Below are positions 18,475-27,537 of a stretch of DNA of 64,000 nucleotides, piece after piece (position 1 is the first letter of the stretch; every line of letters starts with the position of its first letter). The notes beneath the pieces were generated by a model. It had not been told where the DNA came from and searched no databases. It saw nothing but the letters and a program-made list of their open reading frames with translations. This DNA comes from Planctomycetota bacterium (GTDB taxonomy: Bacteria > Planctomycetota > Phycisphaerae > Phycisphaerales > UBA5793). The DNA is taken from the NCBI GenBank assembly GCA_013112555.1, contig JABFGK010000001.1, positions 868,001-932,000 of the forward strand, written 5' to 3'. Position numbers and translations under genes: made by a program.

Positions 18475-20031
18475 TCACGCTGAGGCACCCTGAATGCCAG
18501 GGCTCCCGGGGTGTGGGTCCGGGCCTGGGGCCGCTGCTTCGCTTTCAATCAGATCGGACAGGACCGCATCGGTCAAATCGGCCCTGATTCGCCCCTTCAG
18601 ACCCTCCACGCACATCCATGCCTTGGAATCCCGGGTCTGCATGCTGGCCAGCGACTGCCCGACGGCCACCAGGTCAGTCAGACGAATCCGATTCGGGGGC
18701 CGCCCCAGCGTGTACTGCTCCGATTCCGCCTCGGCATCCATCTCAAACAGCATGCCCTTTTCAGTCAGGGCACGCAAGATCCCACGGGACGCCCGCATGT
18801 TGATCCGAACCTGCTCCGCGATCATCTCCGGGGTCACCGTCTTCCCCACCTCAAACCGTGAGGCGGCCGTTTCCATGATCGGGATGACAATCAGGGGATC
18901 CAAGACGAGCGGGAGCGGTTCACGGTCCCGAATCGAGGCGCTGAGCGTGCCTCCCACGGCCTGGAGGGTGCTGCTGATCTCGAGACCGAACAGCACTATC
19001 AGCCACATGAAGTACACCCAGAGCATAAAGACCGGGAGTAAACCCAGTGACCCGTAGAGAATGGAAAAACGTGCGCTTTGGCGGAACACCGTCGAGAGAT
19101 AGGCACCGAGCAACTCACCGAGGCCCGTCCAGAGCAGCGCAGAGATCAGGGCACCGAAGCAGGTGGCCGTCAGATTCATGCGGGTGTTGGGCATGAACAT
19201 GAACAGCAGCAACAGGAACAGCCAGGTGGAACCGAATGAACTGAGCCAGCCGATCAACAAGGCCGAAGCCGCAGCCGTGCTGCTCTCTGCCATGAAGTCA
19301 TCGAATTTGTGACTCACATAGAAACTGAGATACAACAGACCGGGGCCGATGGTGATCGTCATCCAATACAGCGGGACGCGCCGAGCCAGCGAGCGATGGC
19401 CGGGAGCCTGACACACCGTGTTGAACGTCCGCTCGATCGTCGTCAGCAGGCTGATGGCTGCCCAGGCAAGTACCAACAGGCCGACCAGCCCGATCGAGTT
19501 AAAACTGACCTTATCGTCGATCTGGTCGATCAGATTCGTCACCCAGTCTGTCAGCGCGACCGTGTTGTATTGCACGTTCTCGGCCGGCTCAGATTCGTCT
19601 GCCGTCTGCCCCAGGTCCTCGGCGACCAGCTCCTCGGCTGATGCATCACGCTCGCCGGCTTCAGGTTCCTGGGCATCGTCGTTCACCGTGCCCTGGTTGT
19701 CCGGCGAGTCCGTCGTCATCTGGATCGGGACGGTGACATCGCCCAGCCCCGCAGCATCAAACGCTTCACCCACAAACGAATGGAAGACCGCCGTGCCCCC
19801 GAACGCACGGAACAGCACCATCGCAATCACGAGCACCGGGATGAGCCCGAACAGCGTGCGGAACGACAATGCGGCTGCCATCTGGCCGGCGTGATCCTGA
19901 CGAAGTCTGATCGCACCGTGCCGGAGGACCTCAAAGAAATACCGCACTGCAAACTGCCACCGGGTCAACTCGTCGGCCGGGGCAGCCATCAGGTGCTGGA
20001 TCCGCTTCGGGATGAAGTCTCGTATCTGCAT
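18475..20031 (-). CDS. YihY/BrkB-family inner membrane protein
   Basis: A multi-spanning membrane protein of the YihY/BrkB (UPF0761) family, often misnamed ribonuclease BN; the molecular function is unsettled. The family region begins with MAAALSFRTLFGLIPVLVIAMVLF (about residue 48 on). Further membrane segments follow, among them LVGLLVLAWAAISLLTTIERTFN, LIGWLSSFGSTWLFLLLLFMF and ILYGSLGLLPVFMLWVYFMWLIVLFGLEI. An acidic loop of about 70 residues is inserted after the first membrane segment, which is unusual. The C-terminal 150 residues look like a winged-helix, cytosolic domain. ATG at 20031 is chosen since MQIRDFIPKRIQHLM resembles a family start; ATG at 20088 would add 19 residues. No ribosome binding site is clear at either. 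Confidence 0.88.
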   Translation of the reverse strand: MQIRDFIPKRIQHLMAAPADELTRWQFAVRYFFEVLRHGAIRLRQDHAGQMAAALSFRTLFGLIPVLVIAMVLFRAFGGTAVFHSFVGEAFDAAGLGDVTVPIQMTTDSPDNQGTVNDDAQEPEAGERDASAEELVAEDLGQTADESEPAENVQYNTVALTDWVTNLIDQIDDKVSFNSIGLVGLLVLAWAAISLLTTIERTFNTVCQAPGHRSLARRVPLYWMTITIGPGLLYLSFYVSHKFDDFMAESSTAAASALLIGWLSSFGSTWLFLLLLFMFMPNTRMNLTATCFGALISALLWTGLGELLGAYLSTVFRQSARFSILYGSLGLLPVFMLWVYFMWLIVLFGLEISSTLQAVGGTLSASIRDREPLPLVLDPLIVIPIMETAASRFEVGKTVTPEMIAEQVRINMRASRGILRALTEKGMLFEMDAEAESEQYTLGRPPNRIRLTDLVAVGQSLASMQTRDSKAWMCVEGLKGRIRADLTDAVLSDLIESEAAAPGPDPHPGSPGIQGASA

Positions 20032-20146
20032 CGGGTGGTATCCGAAACCTGTCACATGGTAGGGACGATGTCGGCCAGATAACCGCATCGCTGAACCGGC
20101 AATGGCGACCCGGTCCGTAATCAGTTATCAACAATGATCTTAAGGC

Positions 20147-21100
20147 TCAGATAACGGTAACATCGATTATCCCAACCAGGCCGACAACGCAACTGATGAT
20201 CCCATTGAGCGTGAAGAATGCCAACTGAATGCGGCCAGCTGTCCGATCAACACGGATCACCACATGCTCGACGATCAGAACGGCTGCCACGAGACCGCAG
20301 GCCAGCCAGAATGGGTAGCCAAAACGCGTATCCTGCAGGCAGACCAGGGCTAAGACACAGACACACAGGATGTGCAGTACCCGGCTGATCCACAACGCAG
20401 CAGCCACGCCGAGCCTGCTTGGCACGCTGTGCAGGGACTGTTGCCGATCAACCTCGACATCCTGGAGTGCGTAAATCACATCAAAGCCGGCCACCCATCC
20501 GAGCACGAACCCGGACAGCAGCCACAGGGAAGCATGCTCGAACACCGACTCCGGCCGGATCGCGATCGCCGCTGCCAGCGGTGAGATGGCCAGACTCGTT
20601 CCCAGGTAGAGATGGCAGAGCCAGGTTACTCGCTTCAGCAACGGGTACGCGCAAATCCAGAACAGGACCGGCATTGACAACAGCAGCGGCCACCAGTTGT
20701 CAAAGGCAAACCCGAACACAGCCGTGCAGACCAGGAACAGGGCGCTGCTGCCGATCAGAGCCGAGATGGCATCTCGGACGGCAACCCGCCCACTGACGAG
20801 TGCACGCTGAGCCGTCCGGGGATTGTCGGCGTCATACGTTCGATCGAGGATTCGATTTGACAGCATCGCGGCAGTGCGTGCTGCCACCATACAGACCACC
20901 ACCAAGCCGAGTTTGATCAGCCAGGGTGCCCAGCCGGCATCATCACTACGAGCCATGACTGCGGCCAGCAGCGCAAATGGCATGGCAAAGACGCTGTGAC
21001 TCAGTTTGATATCACGAGCCAGTTCCCGGAAGGCACTGGATCGCCCTCCCGTGTCATTCGGGGCCGCGAATTGGTTGGCAGGCTGGCTGGTCACGCTCAT
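20147..21100 (-). CDS. UbiA-family prenyltransferase, probably MqnP-like (menaquinone, futalosine route)
   Basis: An integral membrane enzyme that attaches an isoprenoid chain to an aromatic quinone precursor. The first Asp-rich site appears as NRILDRTYDADNPRTAQRAL and the second as DVIYALQDVEVDRQQSLHS. This second form, with a glutamine-containing YALQDVEVD, is typical of the UbiA-like proteins used in the futalosine menaquinone pathway. Eight to nine membrane segments are visible across 317 residues. No other quinone gene lies beside it, so the exact substrate is inferred from the family only. It lies 46 bases downstream of the redoxin-fold gene on the same strand, so the two could share a transcript. 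Confidence 0.88.
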   Translation of the reverse strand: MSVTSQPANQFAAPNDTGGRSSAFRELARDIKLSHSVFAMPFALLAAVMARSDDAGWAPWLIKLGLVVVCMVAARTAAMLSNRILDRTYDADNPRTAQRALVSGRVAVRDAISALIGSSALFLVCTAVFGFAFDNWWPLLLSMPVLFWICAYPLLKRVTWLCHLYLGTSLAISPLAAAIAIRPESVFEHASLWLLSGFVLGWVAGFDVIYALQDVEVDRQQSLHSVPSRLGVAAALWISRVLHILCVCVLALVCLQDTRFGYPFWLACGLVAAVLIVEHVVIRVDRTAGRIQLAFFTLNGIISCVVGLVGIIDVTVI

Positions 21101-21166
21101 TGTACAGTTGCGAGGTTGCCCGGGTCATTCGGCCCCAGGCAGGACCCCGCAGGCCAAGCGCCTGGG

Positions 21167-22510
21167 TTAGCCTCCACCCTCGTCAGTCGTCTCATCGTCC
21201 TCAGCACCAGCAGCCTCCTCCTCCGGCTCTTCCAGCCCGAGCAGCGTTCGAGTTGCTGACTTGAGGTCTGTGGTTTCAGTCAGGATCATGATAAACTGCT
21301 CGCCCACTTTGCCATCCTTGTCAACGAGCATGATGCAGGGCAGACCCATCAGCGAGTACTTGATGGCAATCTCATCGTCCTGATCCATGATCACCGGGTA
21401 GGAGTACTGGCCGACCGACCAGAGCGAGCCAAGTTCCTTCTTCAGTTGCTCGCCGGCGTTCTTCTCCATCATGGAGACGGCCACGATCTTGACTGACAGG
21501 CCCTCCTCCTTCACCCAGACCGAGTATTGCTGCATCGTGTCAAGCAGCGTCTCCAGATCAATCAGTTCGATCGTGAAGAAAATGACGACTTCAAGGTCTT
21601 CATCGAAGTCAGCGAGACTGTGCGTGCCACCGGTGATGTCTGTCACGGCCAGATCCGGGAACTCGTTGCCGATCTGAAGTGACGGTCGAGACAGTTCCGC
21701 CGGGGTGCCCACTGCCTCGCGGCCGGCTGGATCGAAGGCGATCGGCTCCGGCAGTTCATCATGTACGGTCGGTGTAAAGGTGAAATCGGCCTTGAACGGT
21801 TCGGTCCCACCGGGTGGCATGAAGACCAAGTGCATCGACTGGAGAAAGCGGGTGTCCTGTGCACAGCGAATGCTGAGATTCCCGTTCGGGCCTGACGCCA
21901 GAATCTCATCGAGTTTCTTGCCGGTCTTGTCGTCGGTGACCTCCCGGTACCCGGTGATCAGCCCGTGGCCGGCGATCGTGGTCAGTGCATTCTCCACCTG
22001 ATCGATACTCTCGGCCCGCCGCAGGCCGAAGTGGGGGATCGGGAATCCCTGACCGCGCTGTGCCCGAATGGTTGTTACGAGATCAACATTCATCGGCATC
22101 TCGACGTACTTGTCGGTGATCAAGTCGTTGACAACGTAGACCTTCTGATCGATGCACATGATGCGCAGACGACCGAGCCCCAGCCGGGCGTCCGTCCCTT
22201 CTCCCAGCGAGATGCTCAGTTCCTGATCCTGGCCCGTCCCACCTGGGGCCGTCGTGCGGACAAGAATCTCATCACTCAGATTCGCTGCCTCCCGGTAGGC
22301 CTTGGCCACTTCCATGGCCACCGCCTTGGCCTTTCCGACCATTTCCGGCGTCTTGGCCGGGTCGACCTGAGGCTGTGCCTCTTGCGGCTGGGCCTGGGGC
22401 GGCTGTTGGGTGGGGGCACCCGTGGATTCCTGCATCATGCGGGCGTGAGCCGTCGGGAGAATCATGCAGCTCGCAGCTGCGATCGCGGCAATGAAATGAA
22501 ATCGGTTCAT
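21167..22510 (-). CDS. Secreted protein: DUF2092-like N-domain plus cysteine-less thioredoxin-fold domain
   Basis: A 447-residue exported protein. The Sec signal peptide is MNRFHFIAAIAAASCMILPTAHA. A Gln/Pro-rich linker follows, then a region (about residues 60-270) resembling the LolA-like outer membrane lipoprotein carrier fold of DUF2092 proteins. The last 180 residues have a redoxin/thioredoxin fold (GNEFPDLAVTDITGG, LEVVIFFTIELIDLETLL, YPVIMDQDDEIAIKYSLMGLPCIMLVDKDGKV). Where active members have CxxC there is no cysteine (TIELID), so a redox role is unlikely and a binding role more plausible. The tail is acidic. ATG at 22510 is preceded by GAGG at 6 bases. The upstream neighbour is divergent. 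Confidence 0.8.
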   Translation of the reverse strand: MNRFHFIAAIAAASCMILPTAHARMMQESTGAPTQQPPQAQPQEAQPQVDPAKTPEMVGKAKAVAMEVAKAYREAANLSDEILVRTTAPGGTGQDQELSISLGEGTDARLGLGRLRIMCIDQKVYVVNDLITDKYVEMPMNVDLVTTIRAQRGQGFPIPHFGLRRAESIDQVENALTTIAGHGLITGYREVTDDKTGKKLDEILASGPNGNLSIRCAQDTRFLQSMHLVFMPPGGTEPFKADFTFTPTVHDELPEPIAFDPAGREAVGTPAELSRPSLQIGNEFPDLAVTDITGGTHSLADFDEDLEVVIFFTIELIDLETLLDTMQQYSVWVKEEGLSVKIVAVSMMEKNAGEQLKKELGSLWSVGQYSYPVIMDQDDEIAIKYSLMGLPCIMLVDKDGKVGEQFIMILTETTDLKSATRTLLGLEEPEEEAAGAEDDETTDEGGG

Positions 22511-22946
22511 GGTAAACCTCGGGTCTGAATGTTCTGATTGACTGAATCGTGGTCTGGGAATCAATCGCATTTGAATGAGCCTTCCTGATGCTCGTGTCGA
22601 TTCGGGCTGACTGGTGATGGCCTTGCGGGCCGCCCTATGGTAGCAGGTCGATTTCAAGCGTCCTGACGCTCATGCTGCGATCGGCAGACGACTCAGGTTG
22701 CTCCTGTGCACTGTACTCAATGACACCTGCGGCTTCGTTTTATGCCCGTGCAGTTTCAATGGTGCCTGCCCGGGCCTGTCGGCTGCCCGACACTTCTATC
22801 GGCCGATCTCGATTTGCACTGATTGGACTCCGGAACGGAATCGTGGGGTTGTCCGAACGCAGTCATTCGGTATCTTGGTGGTGTAAGGTAGTGTTCCGAC
22901 TGGCGCTTACGCTGTAGTCGGCGCTCAACAACTGGAGAACAGCCCG
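22511..22946. other. Intergenic region between divergent secreted-protein genes
   Basis: These 436 bases separate the divergent redoxin-fold gene and the TIGR03790-like gene. They must contain both promoters, but I see no convincing -35/-10 pair, repeat or RNA gene. Confidence 0.35.
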
Positions 22947-25277
22947 ATGATGAAGTGTGCTAAGAACGATCAGGATCGCCAATCAAGCGTATTGCGCATG
23001 GTCTGGAGTGCCCTGGTTGTCGGTGGAACCGTTGCGGCATCCCCGGCGCTGGCCGGCGGTGCGTCCGAGAACCTGTTGCTCATCGTCGATCCGACCAACC
23101 CGGATGCCATGTACATAGCCAACCATTATCGGACGGTTCGCGGCGTGCCGGACCGGAACATCCTCTACCTGCGCCCCGAGGCTGCCTCCTATGCCGACTT
23201 TGTCGACGGCAATCAGCCGGCTGTGCTGGGCACGTTGACCAACCGAGTGATTGACGATCACATCGACTACATCCTCGTCGGGGCCAGTGACTCGTTCTAT
23301 ATCTCGGCAACGGGCTACATCAGTGACGGGTGTGCGGCCGTCCGCCGATTCGCCCTGCCCTCCAACTACATGCTCAGTTTCATGTCCGATGAGGTTCTCG
23401 GGGGGCTCAGCAGTACCCATCGCAACGAATACTTCGGCAATAACGGAGATGCACTCGCTTTCTCAAGTGCCCAGGGGTGGTACAACGGCATCCCAGACGG
23501 TTCCTCATCGGCTCGACGGTACTTCCTCGGGACCCAACTGGGTTATCTCGGGGAGCTCGGCAACACGGTTGATGAAGTCATCAACATGATCGATTACAGT
23601 GCCGCAGCCGATGGAACATTTCCCGACGGCACGTTCTACTTCATGGAGACCACCGACCCGCTCCGCAGCGGCCCGCGCGATAATCAGTTCGATGCCGTCG
23701 TCCAGGCAATCATCGACCTCGGCGGCAAGGCTGAGCACCTCTGCTGCTCCGTTTTGCCCGGCGGGCGCCATGACATCCTCGGCTGCATGACCGGGGCGGC
23801 CGGCCCGAATATCGACGGGACCGACATGACCATTCAGCCTGGTGCGTTCTGCGATCATCTCACCAGTTATGCCGGGAACTTCAGCACAGCCTCACAGACC
23901 AAGATGTCACGCTGGATTGCCAACGGGGCCTCCGGATCACACGGCGAGGTCGAAGAGCCGTGCAACTACTCCGGGAAGTTTCCCCACGCACGCATGCACC
24001 TGTATTACTTCAAGGGGCTCACGCTCGGCGAATCCGTGTTTCGCAGCCTCCGGTATGTCCCCTTCCAGGGGCTGGTTCTCGGCGATCCGCTGACCCGCCC
24101 ATTTGCTCACATTCCGGCCGTCACCGTCGACGATGCACCGATCGGCCCGGTGTCGGGTGACATCACGCTGACTCCCGAGGCAACAACGACGCATCCGTCG
24201 GCACTCATTGCCGCTTTCGACCTGTACATCGACGGCGTGAAGTGGGAGACGGTGCCTCCGAATGACGTCTTTCATCTTGATACCACCCGCTTCGGGGATG
24301 GCTTCCATGCCATGCGCGTCGTCGCATCCGACGATAGTGATCAAAAAACCCCGGGGGCGTGGGACGGCACCATCGAAATCAATAACGTCGGGCGCTCAGC
24401 GTCACTCGAGATCACGCCGACGACCGGCGATCTGGCCACGGCTTTTCAATGCACACTCGACGGCACGGCCGGCGATGTGATCGAAGCCCGCGTCCTGCAC
24501 AACGGCCGGGTGGTTGCGACCACCACCGGCCTCGGGCAGCAGGCCACCATGTACGGCCTGTCCACCGGTGCCGGGACCGTCGCCCTGCGAACTGAGATCC
24601 TGTATGCCGATGGGATGCAGGTGACCTCCGATGTCGTCACCCTCACGATCGACAATGTCGCCGGCACGCCGGTGGCCACCGACCCGATTGCCTACGGCTA
24701 CTCGACATCCATCCTTGTCGACAGCCCATTGGTTCTCGAACTCCCGGCGGCATTTGACGATGCAGCCGACCCGCTCACCTACACGATCATCGATCAACCG
24801 ATCCAGGCCGTGTTGCAACCGGCTGCAGCCACCGACCCCTATCGCGTGCTCGTGCCCAACGGCGATGCGGTCGGCAGCGACAGTCTCACGTTCCAGGCAA
24901 CGAGTTCCTCCGGGCAATCGCAGGTCGTCAGTGTTAACATTTCATATGATCAGTGGCAGTTCGGTAAACTGCATCTCGATGTGACGCCCCTGTTTGCCGG
25001 GCAGGATGGTACGTTCACCGTCACCTCCGGGTACCCGAACGAGAAGACGTATCTGGCCTACAGCCTCAAAGGCGAGGGGCGCACCTATGTACGCCAGTTA
25101 AACGCCACGCTTGATCTGAGAAAGCCAAGCCAGGCCGGCGATGTGCAGTACACCGATGCCGATGGATTCGTCGAGTGGGTCCTGCACATTCCTAATATAA
25201 AGACGCCGAAACTCGCCTGGTTCCAGGCTGCCCAGCGCAGTGCGACCAGCAACGTCGCGTTTGCACAGATAAACTGA
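22947..25277 (+). CDS. TIGR03790-family secreted protein with C-terminal beta-domain
   Basis: A 776-residue exported protein of unknown function. The signal peptide ends near ASPALAGG. The N-terminal 380 residues match the TIGR03790 pattern: ENLLLIVDPTNPDAMYIANHYRTVRGVPDRNILYL, a cysteine-containing AEHLCCSVLPGG, and the closing block FQGLVLGDPLTRPFA. The middle part is beta-rich with Ig/cadherin-like spacing (DSLTFQATSSSGQSQVVSVNISYD). The last 100 residues form a domain also found at the end of two other secreted proteins of this window (36428-37780 and 37927-39498). GGAG lies 10 bases before ATG 22947; a second ATG follows at 22950. It stands alone on its strand. Confidence 0.8.
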   Translation: MMKCAKNDQDRQSSVLRMVWSALVVGGTVAASPALAGGASENLLLIVDPTNPDAMYIANHYRTVRGVPDRNILYLRPEAASYADFVDGNQPAVLGTLTNRVIDDHIDYILVGASDSFYISATGYISDGCAAVRRFALPSNYMLSFMSDEVLGGLSSTHRNEYFGNNGDALAFSSAQGWYNGIPDGSSSARRYFLGTQLGYLGELGNTVDEVINMIDYSAAADGTFPDGTFYFMETTDPLRSGPRDNQFDAVVQAIIDLGGKAEHLCCSVLPGGRHDILGCMTGAAGPNIDGTDMTIQPGAFCDHLTSYAGNFSTASQTKMSRWIANGASGSHGEVEEPCNYSGKFPHARMHLYYFKGLTLGESVFRSLRYVPFQGLVLGDPLTRPFAHIPAVTVDDAPIGPVSGDITLTPEATTTHPSALIAAFDLYIDGVKWETVPPNDVFHLDTTRFGDGFHAMRVVASDDSDQKTPGAWDGTIEINNVGRSASLEITPTTGDLATAFQCTLDGTAGDVIEARVLHNGRVVATTTGLGQQATMYGLSTGAGTVALRTEILYADGMQVTSDVVTLTIDNVAGTPVATDPIAYGYSTSILVDSPLVLELPAAFDDAADPLTYTIIDQPIQAVLQPAAATDPYRVLVPNGDAVGSDSLTFQATSSSGQSQVVSVNISYDQWQFGKLHLDVTPLFAGQDGTFTVTSGYPNEKTYLAYSLKGEGRTYVRQLNATLDLRKPSQAGDVQYTDADGFVEWVLHIPNIKTPKLAWFQAAQRSATSNVAFAQIN

Positions 25278-25304
25278 TCAGTCATGTGATTGCTGATACC
25301 GACT

Positions 25305-26192
25305 TCATCGGCCGCTGCGCGTTGCAATCTCAAGCAACTGAGCAGGCGTACACTGCTCCGGCCGCATTTGCCCCGTCACACCCTCGGGCAGCGTGCTGTC
25401 TGAGCCGAGGATGCTCCCGATCTGCTTCCTCCGTTTGCTGAACAGCGATGTCAGAAAAGTGCTCAATGCAGTCGGATCAACCGGCAGACTGATCAGGCAA
25501 TCATCGTCCAGGGGCTCGATTGCAAGAATCGAACTCGTGACCTTCGGTGCCGGCCAGAAGCAGTGGGGGGAGAGTTTCGAAAGAACGCGCACGTTCGTCA
25601 GCAGGGCGGCCAGCACAGCCAGCGGGCCGTAGTCGCGAGTTCCCGGCCCAGCGGCCAGCCGTTGGCCCACCTCCCGCTGAATCGTCACGTACATCCCACG
25701 GCAACGCGGTGTGCAACCCGGCTGCCAGTATCGACACAACAGGGTCCCCATCAGCGGCGTCGCAGCCTGGTACGGGAGATTCGCAGCCAATATGAAATCT
25801 CGGTGATCCAACAGGTCCATCAACCGCGCGTTGAGCGCATGCTTGCTGTCAAGACAATCACCCTGCAGCACACTGAGTCGCGATCGGTGATCGTGGCCGG
25901 CCAGGCGATCCTCCAGAATGCTCACCATATCCTGATCAATCTCGCAGGCCACGATCGACCGGTCATGCTGATCATGCTCAAGCAGCGCCTCGGTCAGCGC
26001 CCCGGTCCCGGGACCGACTTCGAGAAATGCACAGGTCTTCCCGGCAGGGTCAACGGTGTCTGCGCGAGCGACGGACGCAGTGACGAGCTTTAATAACTGG
26101 TTCTGATCATGCAGGAAATTCTGCCCGAGCCGGTGCCGCGGTCGAATCCCTGCATCAGACAGCAATCGTCGTATGTCGCTGATCGTTTGCAT
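25305..26192 (-). CDS. rsmA: 16S rRNA dimethyladenosine transferase
   Basis: Dimethylates two adjacent adenines near the 3' end of 16S rRNA during 30S maturation, using S-adenosylmethionine. The 295-residue protein has the N-terminal RPRHRLGQNFLHDQNQ, the SAM-binding FLEVGPGTGALTEAL, the acidic VACEIDQDMV, the catalytic loop AANLPYQAATPL (NLPY), and the C-terminal domain with FSKRRKQIGSIL. ATG at 26192 is chosen because KsgA homology starts there and it lies only 5 bases after the stop of corA. The two genes are therefore likely translationally coupled. Confidence 0.95.
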   Translation of the reverse strand: MQTISDIRRLLSDAGIRPRHRLGQNFLHDQNQLLKLVTASVARADTVDPAGKTCAFLEVGPGTGALTEALLEHDQHDRSIVACEIDQDMVSILEDRLAGHDHRSRLSVLQGDCLDSKHALNARLMDLLDHRDFILAANLPYQAATPLMGTLLCRYWQPGCTPRCRGMYVTIQREVGQRLAAGPGTRDYGPLAVLAALLTNVRVLSKLSPHCFWPAPKVTSSILAIEPLDDDCLISLPVDPTALSTFLTSLFSKRRKQIGSILGSDSTLPEGVTGQMRPEQCTPAQLLEIATRSGR

Positions 26193-26197
26193 ACAAC

Positions 26198-27313
26198 TCA
26201 ATCCGTCGGCGGGCGCTTGCGTGAGCCGAATGAAACCCAGCCGCGCGAGGCAAAGAACGCGAGCATCCCGAAGCCGACCACTGCCATGGACAGCAGCAGT
26301 GCCGGGTATGCCCACGGCATCTTCAACTCCGGCATATTTTCGAAGTTCATCCCGTAGACACCGGCCATGAATGTCAGTGGAATGAAGATCGCTGCAAAGA
26401 TCGTCAGTACCTTCATGACTTCATTCATTCGGTTACTGACACTTGAAAGATAGATATCCAGCAGCCCGCCTGCCAGCTCGCGGAAGGTGTCAAGCGTATC
26501 GATCAACTGCACGGTGTGATCATAACAATCGCGGAGGTACACATGGGTTGATTGTTCAATGTATGGCGACTGGTCACGGGTCATCCCGCTGATCATCTCA
26601 CGCATCGGCCAGACGGCACGCCGCAGGACGAGCAGATCACTCTTGACGGCGTGAATCTCGGACACCACGGATTCATCAGGATTATCCAGGACCGCTGCCT
26701 CGAGGGTTTCAATCCGGTCGCCGATCTGTTCAAGGATCGGAAAGTACGAATCGATGAGCGTATCAATCAATGCATAGGCCAGGTAACTCGGCCCGGACTT
26801 TCGCATGACCGGCCGTCCCTCCCGGATCCGTTGACGAACCATGTCAAACACATCGCCCTCGAACTCCTGAAACGTGAGCACATAGTTCCGCCCGATCAGC
26901 AGACTCACCTGCTCCGTGCTGATGCCCTCGGTATTGTGCGGCATGCGGACCACGACAAACGCGTGCTCCTCGTAGGGCTCAATCTTTGGCCGCTGATGGA
27001 CATTGCACACATCCTCGAGGGTCAGCCGATGCAGTTTGAAAATCTCAGCGATGCGGTTGAGCGTGTCGGCATCGCCGAGCCCGTCCACGTTGACCCAGAC
27101 GACCGGCCACTTCTCCAGGAGGGCTGCCAGCTCCGACGGCTGCTCGACACGGCAATCAACGAGGTCAGTCTCGGTGTACGCGATTACGGTAATCTGTGGC
27201 TTGGGAGCCTCCGGGTCCACCACGATCGTCCCCGGTCGATCGCCCGGTTTCGTCTTGCGCCGAAAATGATGTCGCAACGACCTGTGCACTCGGCGACGAG
27301 ATTGATCCGACAT
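26198..27313 (-). CDS. corA: CorA-family magnesium/cobalt transporter
   Basis: A 371-residue CorA-type divalent cation channel, acting as a pentamer in the inner membrane. The large N-terminal cytoplasmic domain contains VWVNVDGLGD and LEDVCNVHQRPKIE. Two C-terminal membrane helices follow (VLTIFAAIFIPLTFMAGVYGMNF and YPALLLSMAVVGFGMLAFF), joined by the signature GMN and the loop ENMPEL. A basic 30-residue N-terminal stretch precedes the domain. ATG at 27313 is the likely start. It is the first gene of a corA-rsmA pair. Confidence 0.95.
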   Translation of the reverse strand: MSDQSRRRVHRSLRHHFRRKTKPGDRPGTIVVDPEAPKPQITVIAYTETDLVDCRVEQPSELAALLEKWPVVWVNVDGLGDADTLNRIAEIFKLHRLTLEDVCNVHQRPKIEPYEEHAFVVVRMPHNTEGISTEQVSLLIGRNYVLTFQEFEGDVFDMVRQRIREGRPVMRKSGPSYLAYALIDTLIDSYFPILEQIGDRIETLEAAVLDNPDESVVSEIHAVKSDLLVLRRAVWPMREMISGMTRDQSPYIEQSTHVYLRDCYDHTVQLIDTLDTFRELAGGLLDIYLSSVSNRMNEVMKVLTIFAAIFIPLTFMAGVYGMNFENMPELKMPWAYPALLLSMAVVGFGMLAFFASRGWVSFGSRKRPPTD

Positions 27314-27537
27314 GATCTGTACTCCTGTACTCACACGCACGGCGCTGACGCGAGCGGCCACGAGAGGATACGGTTCGACACGATCATAGCGGCAGTGGCT
27401 GATTAAACCGACAGCCGGGCGCGTATGCTTGCCCGATCTGAATCAGACAGGCGGGTGGTTCCTTCCCATGACCCAGCACCAGGCAGACCGCAAACCCGAT
27501 CAGGTACAGGCGACCCAGTTCGTTCGCCACGCGCGTC

